This document shows positions 51,985-61,106 of a stretch of DNA of 64,000 bases, one piece after another. The notes below the pieces were generated by a model. The model made no database searches and was not told where the DNA came from. It saw only the letters and a program-made list of their open reading frames with translations. The DNA lies in assembly GCF_040750475.1 (NCBI RefSeq), contig NZ_JABJVY010000026.1, positions 20,715-84,714 on the forward strand. Direction: 5' to 3'. Made by a program: the position numbers and the translations under genes. The stretch is from Amorphus sp040750475 (GTDB lineage: Bacteria > Pseudomonadota > Alphaproteobacteria > Rhizobiales > Amorphaceae). The stretch's first letter is position 1, and each line of letters starts with the position of its first letter.

Positions 51985-52687
51985 CATCAGCTCCATATCT
52001 AAGCTGCTCTGCGGCAGCGGCGGACCCCCATCAGCAATTCAGCTTCTACCAGAGCGCTATCGCCACCTCAACCGAATATCTCCGCATGCGCCTCAATCTT
52101 TAGCGAGGCGTCTAAAGAGCGAATTCGACTTGAACCTGCGTGCAGCACTCGGAGGGATCCAAAACTAAACAGCGAAGCGCCCCGGTAAACGGTGCCAAAC
52201 AGGCCCATTCTCTAAATTTGATTGTATAATGTAAAAACAACACCAAAAGCTGCGCCCTCTGATCGCATTTCACGTGTGGACCCTTGGTCGCATATTAGCT
52301 ATACCGCAGTGCAAGAGATTGGGAATGCAACTTCCCGAAAAATTGTAGCGATTGCAGCTTGCACGAAGCTTTCTTCCGAGTAGGAGTGACACCGCAACCT
52401 TTAGACACCATCGGGAGCGAAACTGCCCGTCATTCGGGCAATTGCCGATCGTTTCGATACGGTTGTGGTGCCTATTGCGTGAACTGAATTTTGGTTCGTC
52501 CGGCGACGACCATTCGTCATGGTCATTTTCATGAGCCAATCAAAGATGAAGAAGCGTCGCTGCACAATTTTACGTCGGAGCGCCTTGATGGCGCGTTGGC
52601 GAACGGACGGGCCATATGGGGGCCAGCGATCAGTTGCCTGCACGCCCTATCGGGACGGTGCAGGGCGACTGAGGGAGAACGCTTGCC
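51985..52687. other. AT-rich intergenic region before the EPS operon
   Basis: This 703-base gap, clearly less GC-rich than its surroundings around 52180-52500, probably contains the promoter region of the EPS operon. A TATAAT at 52225-52230 is seen but no -35 partner was convincing. No gene or RNA recognised. GGGAG lies about 10 bases before the operon's first ATG. Confidence 0.45.
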
Positions 52688-54031
52688 ATGGTTGATCCGG
52701 TCAGGACTTGGCCGATCGGAGAAAAGCCGGTTTCCGTCAGGCGCACAGAGAAGGGTCGCCACGCCGATCGTTCCTCGATTTTCGTCTCGTTGCTCCGGCT
52801 GCGCTACCAATTGCTCTTCGGGTTGCTGCTTACGTCGGTGGTCCCGCTGCTTCTTCGCAGCCAAGGCGACTTGGCGCAGATCTGGGCCAGCCCAAGCGGT
52901 CGCAACACGCTCTTGGGCACCGCATTTGCGGTGGTGGGCGGCGTCCTCATCCTCCGGCAGATCAACCGCTTTCCCGGCGTCAACGACACCTATTATGTCT
53001 TGCCGAGTTTCGTCGCCTCCTACGCGGTCGTCTTGATCGGCTTTTTCCTGTTTCGGCTCGACTATAGCCGGTTCCAATTCGTCGTCAGCTTCGCCATCGC
53101 CTGCGTCTGGTATTTCGTGGCGTTCCTGGTAGCGCGGCGTCATGAGCTTTTGCGATTGGCCGTTCTTCCCGGCATCGAACTTCGCGACCGTGGCAGGGTG
53201 GAACGGGTTCATTGGCTGAAGCTTGAGGCACCGCAGATCCCCCAGCGCCAAATTCACGGCGTGATTGCCGATCTGCGCGTCGACCTTTCCGACGACTGGG
53301 AGCGTTTTATTGCCGATTGCGCGCTGAGGGGAATTCCGGTTTTCCACGTGAAGCAAGCGATGGAGTCGCTAACGGGGCGCGTGGAAATCGAGCACCTGTC
53401 GGAAAACACGCTCGGCACGCTCATTCCGAACCGCGTCTACCTGCATATGAAAGATCTGATCGATTGGTTGGTCGCATTCCTGCTCCTCCCGATCCTGCTG
53501 CCGTTCCTTTTTGTCGTCGGGCTCCTAATCCGCCTGGAATCGAAGGGGCCGGCCATCTTTCGCCAGACCAGGACCGGCTATCGCGGCCAACCCTTCACGG
53601 TTTACAAGCTGCGCACGATGATCAGCGCCGAAGAGGCGGCGGAGAAGGCGCGCGAGGCCGCAATCACGCGCGACAACGACCCTCGGATCACGCGGCTGGG
53701 GCGTTTTCTCCGGCGCACGCGGATCGACGAATTGCCACAAATTTTCAATATTCTTCGTGGGGAGATGAGCTGGATCGGCCCTCGCCCCGAGGCAAAAGTC
53801 CTCTCCGACTGGTTCGAAGGCGCACTTCCCTTCTACCGATATCGCTACGTGGTCCGGCCGGGTATCACGGGGTGGGCCCAGATCAACCAGGGTCACGTGG
53901 CGACGGACCACGAAGTGCTCGAGAAGCTTCATTACGACTTTTTTTACATTAAGCACTTTTCGCTTTGGCTCGACGTCCTGGTTCTGTTCCGCACCATCGG
54001 AACCGTGCTAACCGGGCGCGGAGCGAAGTAG
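52688..54031 (+). CDS. Undecaprenyl-phosphate glycosyl-1-phosphate transferase (polyprenyl type)
   Basis: This enzyme starts repeat-unit synthesis by adding a sugar-1-phosphate to undecaprenyl phosphate at the inner membrane. The 447-residue protein has membrane helices in the N-terminal half and a central helix (IDWLVAFLLLPILLPFLFVVGLLIRLES), then the catalytic bacterial-transferase domain: KLRTM, DELPQIFNILRGEMSWIGPRPE and the NQG-motif ITGWAQINQG. This WcaJ/EpsL-type order is usual for EPS loci. It is the first gene of the forward EPS operon; the sugar is unknown. Confidence 0.92.
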   Translation: MVDPVRTWPIGEKPVSVRRTEKGRHADRSSIFVSLLRLRYQLLFGLLLTSVVPLLLRSQGDLAQIWASPSGRNTLLGTAFAVVGGVLILRQINRFPGVNDTYYVLPSFVASYAVVLIGFFLFRLDYSRFQFVVSFAIACVWYFVAFLVARRHELLRLAVLPGIELRDRGRVERVHWLKLEAPQIPQRQIHGVIADLRVDLSDDWERFIADCALRGIPVFHVKQAMESLTGRVEIEHLSENTLGTLIPNRVYLHMKDLIDWLVAFLLLPILLPFLFVVGLLIRLESKGPAIFRQTRTGYRGQPFTVYKLRTMISAEEAAEKAREAAITRDNDPRITRLGRFLRRTRIDELPQIFNILRGEMSWIGPRPEAKVLSDWFEGALPFYRYRYVVRPGITGWAQINQGHVATDHEVLEKLHYDFFYIKHFSLWLDVLVLFRTIGTVLTGRGAK

Positions 54032-54214
54032 GCATGGGTCTTTTCGATCGGCGGATGTGCGCCAAGATCGTGTCCTTCCGCCAAACACCGTAGCGGCCCG
54101 ACGGAAAGGGCCGCGACAAATAGGTGGTTTTGTCGATCGAACAAAACGCCACTTGAGATGCAACAGGTTCGATTTCCTCGGGGGGCTACGGGGGCAACCG
54201 AGGTTCAGAGTTTC

Positions 54215-54976
54215 ATGATTGATCTCCATTGCCATCTTTTGCCCGGCCTCGACGACGGTTCGAAGGATCTCGCGCAATCAATCGAAATGGCGCGCATGGC
54301 AGAGGCGGATGGCATTCGGATCGTCGCGTGCACTCCGCACATCACTCCCGGCGTCTACGACAACGAAGGGCCGCGGATCCGGGCCGCCGTCGAAGACTTG
54401 GCCGCCCATCTGTTCGAGCTCGACATCAATCTCTACCTCGTTGCCGGCGCGGACGTGCACATCGCGCCGAACCTCGCGCAGGGCTTTCGCAGCGGCCGCG
54501 TTCTAACGCTCGCCGACAGCCGCTATTTTCTTTTCGAACCACCTCATCATGTCGCTCCTCCCCGGCTGGAGGAATTTGTCCGAGACCTCCTGGCGGTCGG
54601 CTTCATCCCGGTGATCACTCATCCGGAGAGGCTCTCATGGATCGACACCCATTTCTCGGCTATAAAGCGACTGTTCGCATCCGGAGCCTGGATCCAGGTG
54701 ACGGCGGGATCCATAACCGGGCAGTTTGGGAGCCAGGCGCGTTATTGGTCCGAGCTGATGCTCGATGAAGGAATGGTTCATATCGTCGCCACGGATGCGC
54801 ACAATACAAGCCGCCGGCCGCCAAACCTGAGTGCGGCCCGCGCGGCAGTGGCATCGCGCCTTGGAGAAGAGGAGGCTGAGCGTCTGTGTCAGACGCGGCC
54901 GCTTGGAATCGTCAAGGATCTGGATCCGTCTCAGATCGCCCCTCCTCCCGCACTCGCGATGCCGGCGGTCACATGA
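54215..54976 (+). CDS. CpsB/CapC-type protein-tyrosine phosphatase (PHP domain)
   Basis: This is a PHP-type manganese-dependent tyrosine phosphatase that dephosphorylates the EPS tyrosine kinase. The 253-residue protein shows the metal ligands HCHLLPGLDDG at the N terminus, TPH in ACTPHITPGVYDN, ITHPERL and ATDAHNT. ATG 54215 starts MIDLHCHLLPG; ATG 54158 adds 19 residues. It sits between the phosphoglycosyl transferase and the Wza-type gene, whose possible start overlaps its stop. Confidence 0.88.
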   Translation: MIDLHCHLLPGLDDGSKDLAQSIEMARMAEADGIRIVACTPHITPGVYDNEGPRIRAAVEDLAAHLFELDINLYLVAGADVHIAPNLAQGFRSGRVLTLADSRYFLFEPPHHVAPPRLEEFVRDLLAVGFIPVITHPERLSWIDTHFSAIKRLFASGAWIQVTAGSITGQFGSQARYWSELMLDEGMVHIVATDAHNTSRRPPNLSAARAAVASRLGEEEAERLCQTRPLGIVKDLDPSQIAPPPALAMPAVT

Positions 54977-54996
54977 GATATCGAGAGGGGAGGAGC

Positions 54997-55806
54997 ATGC
55001 GGACAGTGTCCGGGATCATCGTTTTGTTGCTGGCAGCTTTGCTGCTCCCGGGATGTGTGAGTTCCGATCAGCAAGGCTCAAACAGCGCCACGTCGTCCAA
55101 CGGCTCGGGAGCGCCGCTGTCATTTGAGTCCGCAGGCGGGACATCTGTTTCCTCGCCGGCGACGAGCGCAACGTCGCCTGCGGGATCGGCGAAACGCGTG
55201 GGCTCGACGTCGATGACCTCCATTCCCGCCGCCGCGACACTCGCCGACGAAGACTACCGCCTCGCGCCTCAGGACATCCTGGAGGTATCGGTCTTTCAGG
55301 TTCCCGACCTGACCAAGACGGTCGAAATCAACGCGCTTGGCGAGATCGGGTTGCCATTGATTGGCTCGGTCAAAGCGGGTGGCAAGACCACCCAAGAACT
55401 TGAACAGGATATCGCCGCGAAACTGTCCGAAAACTATCTGCAATCCCCGCAGGTCAGCGTGTTCGTAAAGGAATATCGCAGCCAGCGCGTGACGGTGGAA
55501 GGTGCGGTCAAAAGCCCCGGCGTCTACGAAATTCCTGGCACTTCTTCTCTTCTACAGGTGCTGGCAATGGCGAAGGGTGTCGACCGTGTCGCCGATTCCG
55601 ACAATGTCATCATCTTCCGTGTCGAGAAGGGCGAGCGTCTCGCCGCACTTTTCGATATCGACAAAATCAAAGATGGCACAATGCCGGATCCGGTCATCCG
55701 CGGCGGCGATACCATCGTGGTGAATGACTCCGGTTCGAAAGTCGCCTGGCGGAATTTCAAGGAAACACTTGGTGTTGTCGGATTCTTCCGGCCATTCATT
55801 TTTTAA
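54997..55806 (+). CDS. Wza-type polysaccharide export lipoprotein
   Basis: This second OPX lipoprotein in the window has a signal ending LLLPGC, a Ser/Thr-rich linker and poly_export (LAPQDILEVSVFQVPDLTK) followed by SLBB (VTVEGAVKSPGVYEIPGTSSLL). The 269-residue protein is short for Wza and lacks an obvious membrane barrel helix, so it probably partners the Wzc-type gene that follows 28 bases downstream. ATG 54997 lies behind GAGGGGAGGAG; ATG 54973, which overlaps the previous stop (ATGA), is the other choice. Confidence 0.88.
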   Translation: MRTVSGIIVLLLAALLLPGCVSSDQQGSNSATSSNGSGAPLSFESAGGTSVSSPATSATSPAGSAKRVGSTSMTSIPAAATLADEDYRLAPQDILEVSVFQVPDLTKTVEINALGEIGLPLIGSVKAGGKTTQELEQDIAAKLSENYLQSPQVSVFVKEYRSQRVTVEGAVKSPGVYEIPGTSSLLQVLAMAKGVDRVADSDNVIIFRVEKGERLAALFDIDKIKDGTMPDPVIRGGDTIVVNDSGSKVAWRNFKETLGVVGFFRPFIF

Positions 55807-55834
55807 CAATACTTTCGCGTCTTGAGAGGTAGCG

Positions 55835-58342
55835 ATGGACGCTTGGGATAGCGAGCGTGATTCCTGGGATTTGCGCCGGTCCGACCGCAACGAGGACGCG
55901 CAAGATCATGAAGCGGGAGGGCCATCCGGCCCTTCCGGAAGGCCGCGCGCGTCAGCCCAGCTGCCCTCGCCTTATTCAGGGGGCTCCGAGGGCTGGAACG
56001 ACCCGCACAACCACGGATCAGGTGGAGGCGCTTCCGGCAACGGTGGCTGGCGCAATTTGCCATCTGGCGGCCCCCGGCGTGGCGAGTTAGCCGAACGTCG
56101 CGACCCGCCGCCGCCGGCCTATGCCCCCGCGCCTGCTTATGCCGAAGCGATCGGAGACGGCGATTCGATCGATATCCGGAAATATATCGGCATCCTCCTC
56201 AAACATCGTTGGCTCGTGCTCGCGGTTGCGATCGCGATCGTGGCAGTCGGCCTTGTCTATACGCTTCTGCAGACGCCGATTTATCGCGGCACGGCAACCA
56301 TCGAGATCAAACGTGACGTTTCGACCCTTGACGGGGTCCCCGGACTCGATTCCGGCGAAGGTGGCGGCGGCGCGGAGTTTTACCAGACCCAGTATCAGCT
56401 TCTGAAAAGCCGGGCGCTGGCAGAGCGGATCGTTGCAAAACTGCGCTTGGGCGAACAGCCAGACTTCGTCGCCACCAAAGGCTCGCTTCTATCGCGTGTA
56501 AAGTCGACGATTTTCGGCGGCGGCGATCAGAATTCCAACAACGCCAAGCGCAACGAAGCGATCGCCATCGGCCGCGTTCGGGGCGGCCTAAGCGTGCAAC
56601 CAATTCGCGGCTCGCAAGTGGTTGCTGTGAGCTTTGACAGCTCCAGCCCACGGTTTGCCCAGGAAGTGGCCAACGCCGCCGTAACCAGCTTTGTCGACAT
56701 GAACCTGGAGCGCAGCTACGAGGCCTCAGCCCATGCGCGTAAATTTCTCGAGGAGCGTCTGCAAGACCTGAAAACGCGACTCGAGGACTCCGAGCGCAAG
56801 CTCGTCGATTACGCGGAAGAAAAAGATATTCTGGTCACCAGCGGCGAAGGGTCGTTGGCACAAACCAATCTGGAAAGCACCAACGAATCCTTGAGCACGG
56901 CTGCCAAAGAGCGCCTTCGCCAAGAGCTCCTTTGGAATCAAGTCAAGGGGAAGGACACCCTTCCTCAATCTCTTGAAAACGAAGCCATCAAGACGTTTCG
57001 GGCTAAGAGAGCAGATCTTTTAGTCGAATATCAGGAGAAGCTAAAAGTCTTTAAGCCCGGCTTCCCCGACATGGTCAGCCTCAAGAGCCAGATTGATGAA
57101 CTTGATACGCAAATCCGCCTGGAAACAGAGCGCATCAAGGATTCGATCCAAGCCCAGTACGAAGCTGCCAAGGAGCACGAGACTTCCCTCACGAAGGAGC
57201 TCGCGAACCTCAAACGCTCGGTCACGGACTATCAGGAACGTAATATCGAATACACGATCCTGAAGCGCGAGGTCGACACGAACCGCTCGCTCTATGAAGG
57301 CCTGTTGCAGCGCTACAAGGAGCTGAGCGTCGCGGGCGGTGGCGGCAACCCATCGAACATCTCGGTGGTCGACGAGGCCCAGCGACCAGGCGGCCCCTAC
57401 AAGCCGAATCTGAAACAGAACCTAGCGATTTCGCTCGCTCTTGGCGTCATTTTTGGAGGCATGGCCGCATTCGGGCGGGAATTCATCGACGACAGCTTCA
57501 ACAAGCCGGAGGAAGTGGAGGAAATCCTCGGCCTGCCTCTGGTCGGTCTCATCCCGGACGTCGAGGACACGAAATACCATTCTGAGATGGAAGATCCGCG
57601 GTCTGCCTTGAATGAAGCCTATCGATCCTTGCGAACGGCGCTTCAGTTCTCGACTTCCGCCGGTGTTCCAAAAACGCTGCTGGTGACGAGCAGTCGTCCG
57701 GGAGAGGGCAAATCGTCGACAGCGCTTAATGTCGCTCGACACTTCGCCCTTCTCGGCATGCGGGTGCTGCTGATCGATGCCGATCTCCGGAAGCCTTCGC
57801 TTCACCGCCGACTGGGATCGACGAGCAATCGAGGACTGTCGAATTGTCTTGTCGGGACGGCGAGTCCGCCTGAAGTTGTGCAGCGTACCGACTATCCGAA
57901 TCTCGAGTTCATGGCATCCGGACCACTTCCACCCGACCCGACCGATCTTCTGGCAAGCTCTCGTATGGCCTCGCTTTTGAGCGTCGCTTCGGAAAAATAC
58001 GATCTTGTCGTGGTCGATTCCGCCCCGGTGGGCGGAATGGCGGACGCGTTGATCTTGTCGAACTTTGCGCAGGGCTGCATCCACGTCGTCGAAGCGCACA
58101 AGATGCCGCGCAACGGTGTTGTCAACGCCTTGAAGAGGCTTCAATTCGCGCGTGCCGAAGTACTCGGTGTCGTGCTCAACAAATATAATTTCAAGCAATC
58201 CGGCTACAATTACGGCTACGGCTACTACGGCTACTACGGCTATGGCGCCGAAAATCAGCTCACGGATGGCGCCTCAGACGAATACGACGAGGAGGATGAC
58301 GAGGAGACGCATACTCTTCTGGACCGATCTGAAGGCCGATAG
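55835..58342 (+). CDS. Wzc-type tyrosine autokinase/chain-length co-polymerase
   Basis: This 835-residue protein joins a Wzz-type chain-length domain to a BY-type tyrosine kinase. A Gly/Pro-rich cytoplasmic N terminus (1-110) precedes helix 1 (WLVLAVAIAIVAVGLVYTLL), a coiled-coil periplasmic domain (to about 530) and helix 2. The cytoplasmic kinase has Walker A SRPGEGKSST (about 618-627), Walker A-prime DADLRKP (about 648) and Walker B VVVDSAP (about 727). The C terminus has a cluster of tyrosines in GYNYGYGYYGYYGYG (about 789-806), the usual autophosphorylation sites. It works with the OPX protein and the CpsB phosphatase to control polymer export. A Glu/Asp-rich tail follows. Confidence 0.93.
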   Translation: MDAWDSERDSWDLRRSDRNEDAQDHEAGGPSGPSGRPRASAQLPSPYSGGSEGWNDPHNHGSGGGASGNGGWRNLPSGGPRRGELAERRDPPPPAYAPAPAYAEAIGDGDSIDIRKYIGILLKHRWLVLAVAIAIVAVGLVYTLLQTPIYRGTATIEIKRDVSTLDGVPGLDSGEGGGGAEFYQTQYQLLKSRALAERIVAKLRLGEQPDFVATKGSLLSRVKSTIFGGGDQNSNNAKRNEAIAIGRVRGGLSVQPIRGSQVVAVSFDSSSPRFAQEVANAAVTSFVDMNLERSYEASAHARKFLEERLQDLKTRLEDSERKLVDYAEEKDILVTSGEGSLAQTNLESTNESLSTAAKERLRQELLWNQVKGKDTLPQSLENEAIKTFRAKRADLLVEYQEKLKVFKPGFPDMVSLKSQIDELDTQIRLETERIKDSIQAQYEAAKEHETSLTKELANLKRSVTDYQERNIEYTILKREVDTNRSLYEGLLQRYKELSVAGGGGNPSNISVVDEAQRPGGPYKPNLKQNLAISLALGVIFGGMAAFGREFIDDSFNKPEEVEEILGLPLVGLIPDVEDTKYHSEMEDPRSALNEAYRSLRTALQFSTSAGVPKTLLVTSSRPGEGKSSTALNVARHFALLGMRVLLIDADLRKPSLHRRLGSTSNRGLSNCLVGTASPPEVVQRTDYPNLEFMASGPLPPDPTDLLASSRMASLLSVASEKYDLVVVDSAPVGGMADALILSNFAQGCIHVVEAHKMPRNGVVNALKRLQFARAEVLGVVLNKYNFKQSGYNYGYGYYGYYGYGAENQLTDGASDEYDEEDDEETHTLLDRSEGR

Positions 58343-58345
58343 ACC

Positions 58346-59092
58346 GTGCGGGAGCAGGCGCCTCGAGCTCTGATTACGGCGCTGGAGCTCTTGCGCGCTC
58401 CGACACTCGTGGAGGTGCTGCGTCAGCAGTCGTCTTTGCCCGACGATATAACGGTGCTCGTTCGTATTGCCGGAGGCTGCGAACACACCATTCAGCATGC
58501 CGCGCGCCTTCTCGACAGACCTGTGGCACTGCTCGTGCGCGCCTCGCGCTTCTATCTTGAGCAGGTGGTGTTCTATCACGCGGAGGATAGCTACCGCGTG
58601 CTTGCCCTCGCGCCCGATGCGCCGCAAGAGAAGATCCGCGAACACGGACGATGGTTGATGCGTTGGCTCCATCCCGATCGGGAGAGGACGGATTGGGAAG
58701 CCGTTTATGCCACACGCATTGCGACCGCGTGGGACGACCTGAAGACGCCGTCCCGACGCGCCATCTACGATCGCTCACATGCCCCCCAACTGGAAGCGCG
58801 ATCGAGCAGAGCGTCCGCTCCCGTTCGTCTGTCGCTCCCCTTGATCGTCGTTCCGAAGCCACGCATAGAGAAAAGCGGAAAGCTGAGAACGCTATGGAAG
58901 CCCGCGATGGGAGCGGTCGTCTGTCTGTGTATATCGCTGGTTCCAGCCACGGTTGGCAACGCACCGCCCTCACCTGCGGTATCCGACGAGTGCCTCGCGT
59001 CGAGTGCCCCGGACGTCCCGGATTGTGAGCTCGACTCAGCCTCCGACTTGTCCGCCACATCGGTCGAACAGGTTCGGACGAAGCAGCCTTAG
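58346..59092 (+). CDS. J-domain protein with membrane anchor, linked to the EPS kinase
   Basis: This 248-residue protein has an unknown N-terminal region (1-80), then a J-like domain: YRVLALAPDAPQEKI, HPD at 109-111 and TPSRRAIYDR (81-145). A single helix near 187-204 precedes an acidic tail. HPD is the tripeptide that triggers Hsp70 ATPase, so it may recruit DnaK to the membrane near the tyrosine kinase, perhaps for EPS machine assembly; that role is inference. GTG 58346 starts three bases after the Wzc stop. Confidence 0.75.
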   Translation: MREQAPRALITALELLRAPTLVEVLRQQSSLPDDITVLVRIAGGCEHTIQHAARLLDRPVALLVRASRFYLEQVVFYHAEDSYRVLALAPDAPQEKIREHGRWLMRWLHPDRERTDWEAVYATRIATAWDDLKTPSRRAIYDRSHAPQLEARSSRASAPVRLSLPLIVVPKPRIEKSGKLRTLWKPAMGAVVCLCISLVPATVGNAPPSPAVSDECLASSAPDVPDCELDSASDLSATSVEQVRTKQP

Positions 59093-59406
59093 GGTCGCCA
59101 CGGTTTGATACATGGATACGCGGAAGCATGAGTCGCGTTCGTTCATATGGAGTTGGACACACGTAATAAGCTGCCTTTATCCCCCGTCTCCCTGAGAATT
59201 TCGTACAATATTGAAACTGCCTTTCTGCACGGAAAGACATCAAAGCAATGGAATTGACCTTTTCGAGGTACGATAAAATCGGAATATCTTTAGATACTTG
59301 ACACCGCACGGACTTGAAGAACCAGCTTACGTCAACATTTTTTTCGCAATTTTTACGAGAAGGACCCAAGACATTGGACGGCTGGAAACAGAAGATCCAG
59401 GACCAA
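59093..59406. other. Spacer/possible 5' extension before the TPR-like gene
   Basis: This 314-base region is AT-rich with poly-T near 59335 and no clear gene. The downstream frame can be extended to TTG 59314 through plausible protein sequence, so part of it may belong to the next gene. No terminator after the J-domain gene was convincing. Confidence 0.3.
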
Positions 59407-60678
59407 ATGGTCGCCGGCGCGAGTAAGCCCCGGAGACGATGGATCGTTCCGTCCTTATTGGGCATCGCCGGCCTTCTCCTGGTCGTCTTGATTCTCGGGT
59501 CGGTCGATCGCGACTCAAGAGCGCTGACAACGCACTCACCGAAAACGTCCCTTGAGAAGGCCAAGACCGCTGATTTGCTACAAACCGCGCAAGTCGAGGC
59601 CTCGAAATCATCTGAAGAAAGAGACTGGGATTTCGTTCAACAGGCGAGCCAAATCGTTCTCCGACGCGACCCTTTGAATGCGAGCGCGCTCGCCCTTTAT
59701 GGTTTCAGCCTCGACGCCCATGGCGAGGATGCGCAGGCCCTAGACGTCATCAGAGCGGCCAATGCACGGGATCCACGCATCCTTGCGGTCAATATCTGGC
59801 TTTTCAATCACTACGCCGCGGCCAACGAATTTTCCGAGGCCATTCGCTATGCTGATATGACCTTGCGTTTTGCAGGCCGGGTGAGCGGACAACTCTACGC
59901 CTCTTTTGGGCAGTTCGTGACCGTTCCAAGCGGATTGACAGCCGTTACGAACGCCCTGGCCAAAAATCCCCCTTGGCGCAGCGGGTTCCTTCGCTACCTC
60001 TCCCGGAACAAGGAAACATTGCCAACCGCATATATCGTGCTTTCATCGCTCCAAGGCACGCGCGCGCCACCCACCAATGACGAACTAGCGCCAGTTTTAA
60101 ACGCCATGATCGAGAATGGCGCCTATCAGGATGCGCTTTTCCTCTGGATCGGAACGTTGCCAAACGAACAATCTGCCGGTCTCGATTATCTTCCGAATGG
60201 ACATTTTCAATTCCCGATCAGCGGATTGCCGTTCGATTGGACCCTCGTCCCACAAAGAGGAATGGAGATTTCCATCGCATCCCCTGAAGGCGCCGACCAT
60301 GCGCTGCGGATCGACCTCTACCGAGGCCGGTTGGGCGCTAATGACCTTGCCAGAAAACTCCTTGTCCTCGCCCCGGGGCGCTATAGCTTTTCGTTTCGTG
60401 AGAAATCGAACCGCCTCGGCCTTCCGCGTGGCCTCACCTGGCAGATCTCGTGCGTGCAAGACAATGCCAAAGTGCTGACGGCCTCTCCCCCGCTTAAGGG
60501 GACGCTGTCTTGGACTCGCGAGGAGATCGCGTTCAACGTGCCCGAGACGGATTGCCCAGCCCAGTGGCTCCGCCTTAGAATCGAAGCCAGAGCCGCTTTA
60601 GATCGCGAGGCGACCGGCGGCTCCGCATGGTTCACGGACTTCAAAATCGATCGAGAAGCGGACATTATTTCCAATTGA
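59407..60678 (+). CDS. TPR-like membrane protein with C-terminal beta-sandwich, EPS-linked
   Basis: This is an EPS-locus protein of unknown function. From ATG 59407 it is 423 residues: a membrane helix (WIVPSLLGIAGLLLVVLILG, about 12-31), then helix-repeat sequence resembling TPRs (SQIVLRRDPLNASALALYGFSLDAHG, AANARDPRILAVNIWLFNHYAA, EFSEAIRYADMTLRFAG), then a beta-rich region ending in SAWFTDFKIDRE, like carbohydrate-binding sandwiches. TTG 59314 would add 31 residues of reasonable sequence, so the start is open. AGGA precedes 59407. Confidence 0.6.
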   Translation: MVAGASKPRRRWIVPSLLGIAGLLLVVLILGSVDRDSRALTTHSPKTSLEKAKTADLLQTAQVEASKSSEERDWDFVQQASQIVLRRDPLNASALALYGFSLDAHGEDAQALDVIRAANARDPRILAVNIWLFNHYAAANEFSEAIRYADMTLRFAGRVSGQLYASFGQFVTVPSGLTAVTNALAKNPPWRSGFLRYLSRNKETLPTAYIVLSSLQGTRAPPTNDELAPVLNAMIENGAYQDALFLWIGTLPNEQSAGLDYLPNGHFQFPISGLPFDWTLVPQRGMEISIASPEGADHALRIDLYRGRLGANDLARKLLVLAPGRYSFSFREKSNRLGLPRGLTWQISCVQDNAKVLTASPPLKGTLSWTREEIAFNVPETDCPAQWLRLRIEARAALDREATGGSAWFTDFKIDREADIISN

Positions 60679-61106
60679 CGGAGCTCTAGCCCGACAAGTT
60701 CATCGTCAAGACGACCTTACCAGCGGCACTCGGACCCAAGGTCCGACCGCGGGGAGGTGCGGAACAGCAGAGATCTCCGGTCGTCTCTGACGGGACGAGA
60801 CACTCAAGCTCGTCAGATCGACCTAGAGCATTTCCCGTTCAGATCGGGTCGATCTGAACGAAAAGGAATTGCTCAAGCTATTGAATCTGGAGCCATTTCT
60901 TATCGATCAGGTGATTCCACCTGATCGATAAGAAATGGCTCTAGAATCGGCACAAAACGCGTCGAAGCAAGCATTTCTCCAAATTTTCCAAATACCGGTA
61001 TATTATACTTTTTATTTAAACTTCTGACCATCGGATGGCCTTGCTTAAGCACAAAGGTTTCTATAGCTCTCGATTGAGCCTCTCGCACCCCCGTCAGGAG
61101 CAGACT
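60679..61106. other. Spacer with long hairpin before cysD
   Basis: This 428-base gap contains repeat copy 2 at 60826-60944 and an AT-rich segment (60965-61020). The frame of cysD can be extended to 61035 but AGGAG at 61096-61100 supports GTG 61107. No gene was seen. Confidence 0.4.
60826..60944. repeat. Two-palindrome extragenic repeat, copy 2, with perfect 24-base hairpin
   Basis: A first inverted repeat GTTCAGATC (60837-60845)/GATCTGAAC (60851-60859) lies inside GAGCA...TGCTC flanks. A second is a perfect 24-base stem, 60890-60913 with 60918-60941 and a four-base loop ATTC, whose arm begins GAGCCATTTCTTATCGATC. The whole shares its central run with 36826-36935. No T-run follows directly, so it is more likely a mobile extragenic repeat than a classical terminator. 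Confidence 0.75.
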
